Assembly (NCBI GenBank): GCA_004298675.1
Contig: SCRI01000026.1
Coordinates: 1 to 59,042, forward strand
Direction of reading: 5' to 3'
Length of the DNA stretch: 59,042 nucleotides
Source: a bacterium
Lineage (GTDB): Bacteria; Vulcanimicrobiota; Vulcanimicrobiia; Vulcanimicrobiales; SCRA01
Shown here: one piece after another, positions 56,301 to 59,042 of the stretch
Position numbering within the stretch: the stretch's first letter is position 1
Layout of the letters: the number at the start of each line of letters is the position of its first letter
Translations under genes and position numbers: made by a program
The notes under the pieces: generated by a model
What the model was told of the DNA's origin: nothing
The model's input: only the letters and a program-made list of their open reading frames with translations
Databases searched by the model: none

Positions 56301-56635
56301 CTGCGAAGCCGGGGAAGTACACGTTGGAGATCGAGATATCCGGCGGCTCTAGCGCCACTGCGCCGTTGCAGGTAAACTCCTCCATTCCAACGCTCATGGC
56401 CAAACTGACGCCGGCGCGGCCGGAGCGCGGACAGTACGTGCGCGTCCAGGCGCTCTTCATCGTGGATGCGCGGGCAGGAGATGCGATCGCGTGGCAGGAC
56501 GGCGCGGTGACGCGGTTGCCCAAGCCGCTCAATGGACGCCTCTTCGCGTTCGACGTCAAAATTCCGCAGCTTCCGTATCATGGGATGCTAACGACGCGTG
56601 AGGGCGCCGTCCCGATCGTGCTCACGGCTCGCTAA
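53375..56635 (+). CDS. Outer-membrane barrel protein with carboxypeptidase-regulatory-like domains, usher-like candidate
   Basis: A 1086-residue exported protein. A signal peptide covers about 1-28. A Pro/Ala-rich stretch (about 105-150) precedes a long run of amphipathic beta-strands (about 155-620), such as LGLTTVIGRRTPRTAFSLQV and RRYQLQSSYQIAQQ-like pairs, which looks like an outer-membrane barrel. Residues about 625-910 hold three SdrD/carboxypeptidase-regulatory-like modules: DAQGRFQFQFVKPGNHYVAL, GPNGYYGFGRLGAGRHTVSV, NEDGSFLLDNLPPGTYTLSV. A further beta domain ends the chain. Genes for two secreted subunit-like proteins and a chaperone-like protein follow. I see no classic FimD usher motif, so the usher role is inference. 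Confidence 0.72.
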   Translation: MRGGRSVPTLMLLSGLLAVGGSVSLALGTGAPPKSVSDVEGVRARAVRHAAPLKARQDAVSVVVTPKLRLVRTPPPYPIRNVWLRRLAVRVADSVILGAGADVEPEAATDSLPPAPGVPLALAPSPVASAAPGPAAAPAYSRRGGPLTFQVTGSLTAGERYSSSTLSGSMATTQNSLGLTTVIGRRTPRTAFSLQVPTTAAGHNINLGQTQAEYDTTTASLIYGPQSISALGLLPLGGTLRGLGLVKPIRGGDLLFFAGPGYANGTDGVHVYGMRERVLVHGGLISMGVFSGSSEVGAGRIAGLDLGYAGTQGRWNETLEALLERTSGMAQGGVFTGLAAPVSTPANAFAYQARVDYGGRSSYVSATLRNLPVTFAAFSSGFQGDRLASLTARTAAGSSNLALQTARETVGAGLAQELNTRTTFSIDRPLWRSTDASLFLTDDKQTLADQQLWTGGAIATLTTTLKNVGIQVNGQLQRSTYDIAAPSAQSSYGLTATGALFKRYQLQSSYQIAQQTSLGTINRSRVFSAGISRTFGRLAVSLVDTLTRTVTPATDSLSTQPVLAISRSLSPAITLTAQAGWQSNRDRLNPLANGRSAIFNISLGTPFSFGNGAATGRVDPHLPATISGTVFSESTNFTGLQAVAMPTGVGNIGVILDGTQIQRTDAQGRFQFQFVKPGNHYVALDDAGLPRGMTPLQPYLNVTVQGGQVAQVSLGLGSYGALGGRVVGRDREGRVFPLPAVQLTLDKDAQTTVTGPNGYYGFGRLGAGRHTVSVRVDSLPAEVGLSGAPERAVSVQLGQVTELDFLAEPLGSIAGHVVPQGTPVSAGVGINNAYVIAEPGEHAAITNEDGSFLLDNLPPGTYTLSVDPETLPMDTAVASGPTAPVVLAANQKITDVLFEVGAKERPIVFSFQQSSAPVVLASLARAELPPGGVTSVRVSASGPVSAIVARGLGVATPLQYDQHAKAWLGNFVVPPTAKPGKYTLEIEISGGSSATAPLQVNSSIPTLMAKLTPARPERGQYVRVQALFIVDARAGDAIAWQDGAVTRLPKPLNGRLFAFDVKIPQLPYHGMLTTREGAVPIVLTAR

Positions 56636-56644
56636 GCGCGAATG

Positions 56645-56672
56645 TAAAGTTTCCATCAACTTCTCCCGATTG
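56645..56672 (+). promoter_or_regulatory. Sigma-28-like promoter and TAAAG repeats upstream of subunit gene
   Basis: TAAAGTTT at 56645-56652 equals the FliA -35 consensus. CCCGATTG follows at 56665-56672 after 12 bases and shares CCGAT with the -10 consensus. The GTAAAGT word recurs at 56696 (direct, with a shared CATCAA block after it) and at 56674 (inverted). The region 56636-56835 is less GC-rich than its surroundings and holds no gene. Confidence 0.5.
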
Positions 56673-56835
56673 CACTTTACAGAGAAATGTAGAACGTAAA
56701 GTGTGCATCAATTCAACCGCAGCGTCCTTGATGCGCGCGTAAACGTGCGCTACTCTCAAAACGGAGAGGGACCACAAGGGATACCACGGACGGTCGCCTC
56801 CCACTCTCCCGTAGCTCAGCCGAAAGGGACACACA

Positions 56836-57513
56836 ATGCGGAAGTTTGCCTCTGTCGCGGCGCTCATGGCGTTCTCCATTGCCTTCGCGACACCGACATT
56901 CGCGGCCGTCACCAAGACCGGGACGGTCAATATCACATGGAACACGAGTGCCACAGCCTCGCTCAGCGTCAACACAAATTACGTGAGTACCGGCCTCTTC
57001 TCGGCCACCACGGTAAACGAGTTGACGACCGCGAACGGCGGTACCGGCACGTGCACTGCATCGAGCCCCGCAGTAGCCGGCACCGATAACTTCGGGACCA
57101 TCAGCCCCGACTTCACCAACCCCACCGACTGCACGTACCAGAACGCCGTCAACCTTCAGGTTGCGACGAACAGCGTCAACTGGAACGTGACGGAGGCGCT
57201 CGGCGCCAATCCCGCGGGTGGTTACCTCCTCTGCGCGCTGCCGAACCCCGGCACGTCGAGCTGGCCGCTGGCGGCCACGGGCGCGGCTATGGCCGCTACG
57301 GTGAGCACGCGCACGAGCACCTCGGTCTCCGGCGGCGCCTGCGCCGCGGGTGATGCGCTTACGACAACGGCGTTGACGGTCGCCACCGGGACCGGCGCCT
57401 ATGCCTCCGGATCGCCGGCGAACTTGGGTGAGGACTTCGAGCTCATCGTGCCGGCAAACGGTGCCACCGGTTCGCAGACGCCGGTCATGAACATCACGCT
57501 GACGGCGAACTAG
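56836..57513 (+). CDS. Secreted beta-rich protein, putative fibre subunit A
   Basis: A 225-residue protein with a clear signal peptide (about 1-23, cut near TFAAVTK). AAAGGGA lies eight bases before the ATG. The mature chain is Thr/Ser/Ala-rich and beta-rich. Key segments are TGTVNITWNTSATASLSVNT, DNFGTISPDF and AVNLQVATNSVNWNVTEAL. Four Cys residues could form two disulfides. It is paralogous to the protein at the right edge: both share an early strand with WNT, a DFG-type turn, and an LxVxTN-x3-WxV block. It has the size and make-up of a pilin or surface-fibre subunit, but no named family is recognised. Confidence 0.75.
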   Translation: MRKFASVAALMAFSIAFATPTFAAVTKTGTVNITWNTSATASLSVNTNYVSTGLFSATTVNELTTANGGTGTCTASSPAVAGTDNFGTISPDFTNPTDCTYQNAVNLQVATNSVNWNVTEALGANPAGGYLLCALPNPGTSSWPLAATGAAMAATVSTRTSTSVSGGACAAGDALTTTALTVATGTGAYASGSPANLGEDFELIVPANGATGSQTPVMNITLTAN

Positions 57514-57595
57514 ACGGGTTTATCGGGAGAGGTCACGCGGCGGCGACGAAGTGTTAGGCTCCGTCCCGCCGGAGGACCTGCCGATACTGTAGAGC

Positions 57596-58387
57596 ATGAA
57601 GTTCAGCGCCCTCTTTCTCGCAGCGGGTCTCGCGCTGGCCGGGCTGGTTTCGGCCGCCCCGTCTTCCAGCATCGGTCTCGGTCTGGACGTCACCCCCGCG
57701 AAACTCGACATCTCGGTTCCCGCGGGCTCCAGTGAGAACATCCCGATCACCGTGCACAACTCCAGTGGATCGGGGACGCACGTGCAGGCATCGATGGCGG
57801 ACTTCACCGTGACAGGCCAGGGGCAGTATGAGTTCGCGAAGGTTGGGAGCATGCCGTACTCGCTGATGAGATGGGCATCCATCAACCCGCGTGAGTTCGA
57901 CCTCCCGCAGGATACGACGGAGCAGGTGCGCTTGACGCTCGCAGTTCCCGCCGGAGAGAAACTGACCGGGGAGTATGCCGGCGTGGTCTTCTTCCAGACT
58001 CGGCCGGAGCGGCGGAAAGGCGCGATCTCGTTCTCAGCGCGCATCGCGGCCAAGGTCTATGCAACGGTGCCGGGTACCGTGAAACTTTCGGGCGCCATCG
58101 AAAAGGTTAGCGCGAGCGCGAGTTCCGGCGGGGAATCCTATCGGGTCTTGTTCGCGAATCTCGGTAACGCCCACGTCTATCTCAACGGCCGTATCGAGGT
58201 GCGGCAGAACGGAACGACCATCGAACGCGTTAATATGCCACCGCAGTTGCTGGTCGAGCGCGGTGGCAAGCGGCTCATCGAGGTCACTGGGAAGGCTCTT
58301 CCGGCAGGTAGCTATCAGGTCGTGGCGATCATCGACTATGGTGGCGCGGCGCTGACCGGGGGAGAGGCCCAGATCGTAGTCCATTAG
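57596..58387 (+). CDS. Periplasmic PapD-like chaperone candidate (Ig-fold)
   Basis: A 263-residue exported protein. The signal peptide ends near LVSAAPSS (about residue 22). The first Ig-like domain (about 28-150) shows LDVTPAKLDISVPAGSSENI, SLMRWASINPREFDLPQDTT and EYAGVVFFQTRPERRKG. This is the layout of pilus-assembly chaperones (basic residues before a hydrophobic edge strand, and a W-x-S/x-P-x-x-F/L block). A second beta domain ends the chain. It lies between the two subunit-like genes, as chaperones do in fimbrial operons. Fold similarity is moderate; no catalytic residue is expected. A plain DUF11-like adaptor is the alternative. Confidence 0.68.
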   Translation: MKFSALFLAAGLALAGLVSAAPSSSIGLGLDVTPAKLDISVPAGSSENIPITVHNSSGSGTHVQASMADFTVTGQGQYEFAKVGSMPYSLMRWASINPREFDLPQDTTEQVRLTLAVPAGEKLTGEYAGVVFFQTRPERRKGAISFSARIAAKVYATVPGTVKLSGAIEKVSASASSGGESYRVLFANLGNAHVYLNGRIEVRQNGTTIERVNMPPQLLVERGGKRLIEVTGKALPAGSYQVVAIIDYGGAALTGGEAQIVVH

Positions 58388-58405
58388 CGGTTGCGGAGTC
58401 ATCCA

Positions 58406-58419
58406 CGTCCACGTGGACG
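58406..58419. promoter_or_regulatory. Perfect 14-bp palindrome between chaperone and subunit B genes
   Basis: CGTCCACGTGGACG is self-complementary over all 14 bases. It sits 18 bases before the GTG start of the next gene. It could be a regulator-binding site or a small mRNA hairpin that tunes expression of the following gene. Confidence 0.45.
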
Positions 58420-58436
58420 AGGGCAGGGAAGCAAGA

Positions 58437-59042
58437 GTGTCGGTGCGTCGTCTGGTTCCACCCCTTTTTATAGCAGTGTTGCTGACGGCAGCGCCCTGTC
58501 TCGCGGCGGGCGGCTCGGTGGGGACGAAGTGGAACACCACCGGCATCGTCAAGATGGCCGTGACGCCAAATTACGCTACCGGGTACGGCACGGTGAAGGC
58601 GGTCTTCGGCACACAACCGGCGCCTGCACCGGGTCCCGGCGCCTCATACCAGGGGGGAGCCGTAGACTTCGGCAACGTGGTTCAAGGGTCGGACTACTTA
58701 TACAAATACGCCGCCCACTTGAACGTCTACACCAACGCCTCCAGCTTTATCGTGTACGCCGAGGGCTCCGCCGATTTCACCGGGACCGGATCCAACACCG
58801 GCAACGTGCTGCCCATCAATCAGAGCATCTACTGGCTCCCATCGGTGAACGGGACGTCGCAGACCGACGCCAATACCGGCTTCTCGTCTTCAACGCCGTT
58901 CCAGAAGACCTCGCAGCCGGGCTCCGCGTATAACAACCCGGCGATCACCTATACGACGACGCCGTCGCCGATCTACGTCTCCCCCATCGGTGGAACGGTC
59001 GATCTCTACTATGACTTCCAGTTGAAGCTTCCCAGCACGGCC
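58437..59042 (+). CDS. Secreted putative fibre subunit B (3' end outside window)
   Basis: A frame open from GTG at 58437 to the right edge (202 codons, no stop). AGGGA lies seven bases upstream of the start. The signal peptide (about 1-25) ends near CLAAGGS. The mature part reads TKWNTTGIVKMAVTPNYATG, then VDFGNVVQGSDYLYKYAAHL, NVYTNASSFIVYAEGSADF and, near the edge, VDLYYDFQLKLPSTA. It parallels subunit A in the WNT strand, the DFG turn and the LxVxTN block, so the two are paralogues. It is cut by the window edge; more subunits may follow. Confidence 0.78.
   Translation, partial: MSVRRLVPPLFIAVLLTAAPCLAAGGSVGTKWNTTGIVKMAVTPNYATGYGTVKAVFGTQPAPAPGPGASYQGGAVDFGNVVQGSDYLYKYAAHLNVYTNASSFIVYAEGSADFTGTGSNTGNVLPINQSIYWLPSVNGTSQTDANTGFSSSTPFQKTSQPGSAYNNPAITYTTTPSPIYVSPIGGTVDLYYDFQLKLPSTA

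Overview
This is a GC-rich chromosomal window around a replication origin. The dnaA/oriC region lies near 33.6-35.8 kb and most genes point away from it. From about 35.3 kb down to 2.3 kb almost everything is on the minus strand. From 35.8 kb to 51.8 kb almost everything is on the plus strand. The organism is a diderm bacterium that makes LPS: it carries lpxA/B/C/D, fabZ, lptB/C/F(G), bamA, tamB and Skp-like genes. It also has traits of Terrabacteria-type diderms: an SLH-domain outer-membrane porin, a single LptF/G permease coupled to a DUF3084 protein (a family I know from cyanobacteria), and a short Gram-positive-style YidC. My best guess is Candidatus Eremiobacterota (WPS-2) or a near relative; this is inference from gene content only. 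I saw no rRNA, tRNA, CRISPR array or intact insertion sequence.

Layout. 1-2.3 kb (+): the 3' end of a recQ-like helicase and a secreted protein of unknown function. 2.3-28.1 kb (-): a 21-gene outer-membrane biogenesis block, read from right to left: tamB, bamA, three Skp/OmpH-like genes, lpxD, lpxC, fabZ, lpxA, lpxB, a metallophosphoesterase, an LpxB-related glycosyltransferase, an O-antigen-ligase-like gene, lptC, lptB, lptF/G, a DUF3084 gene, a yqgF-like gene, an SLH porin, a TPR protein and a GT4 glycosyltransferase. Most of these genes overlap by 1 or 4 bases or sit a few bases apart. 28.2-28.6 kb: a tandem array of three 128-bp units whose last unit contains the 3' end of gyrB. 28.5-35.3 kb (-): gyrB, a DciA-like DUF721 gene, recF, dnaN, dnaA. 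33.6-35.7 kb: DnaA boxes on both sides of dnaA. 35.8-45.5 kb (+): rpmH, rnpA, yidD, yidC, khpB(jag), mnmE, mnmG, rsmG, cca, parA, parB, with two parS sites.

45.5-59.0 kb is accessory: a duplicated cluster of DnaA-box-like sites, thiE, a VOC protein and an aminotransferase, a very large protein made of DUF11/CARDB-like repeats without a signal peptide, a small HEAT-like membrane protein, a flagellin, and then a four-gene set: a large outer-membrane barrel protein with carboxypeptidase-regulatory-like domains, a secreted subunit-like protein, a PapD-like chaperone candidate, and a second subunit-like protein cut by the window edge. I read the last four genes as a possible divergent chaperone-usher-like surface-fibre system, possibly sharing a sigma-28-type promoter with the flagellin.

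The strongest leads for follow-up are the gyrB-tail tandem array, the usher/chaperone/subunit-like cluster, the expanded Skp family (including a giant and a duplicated form), and the repeated DnaA-box-like cluster next to parB.
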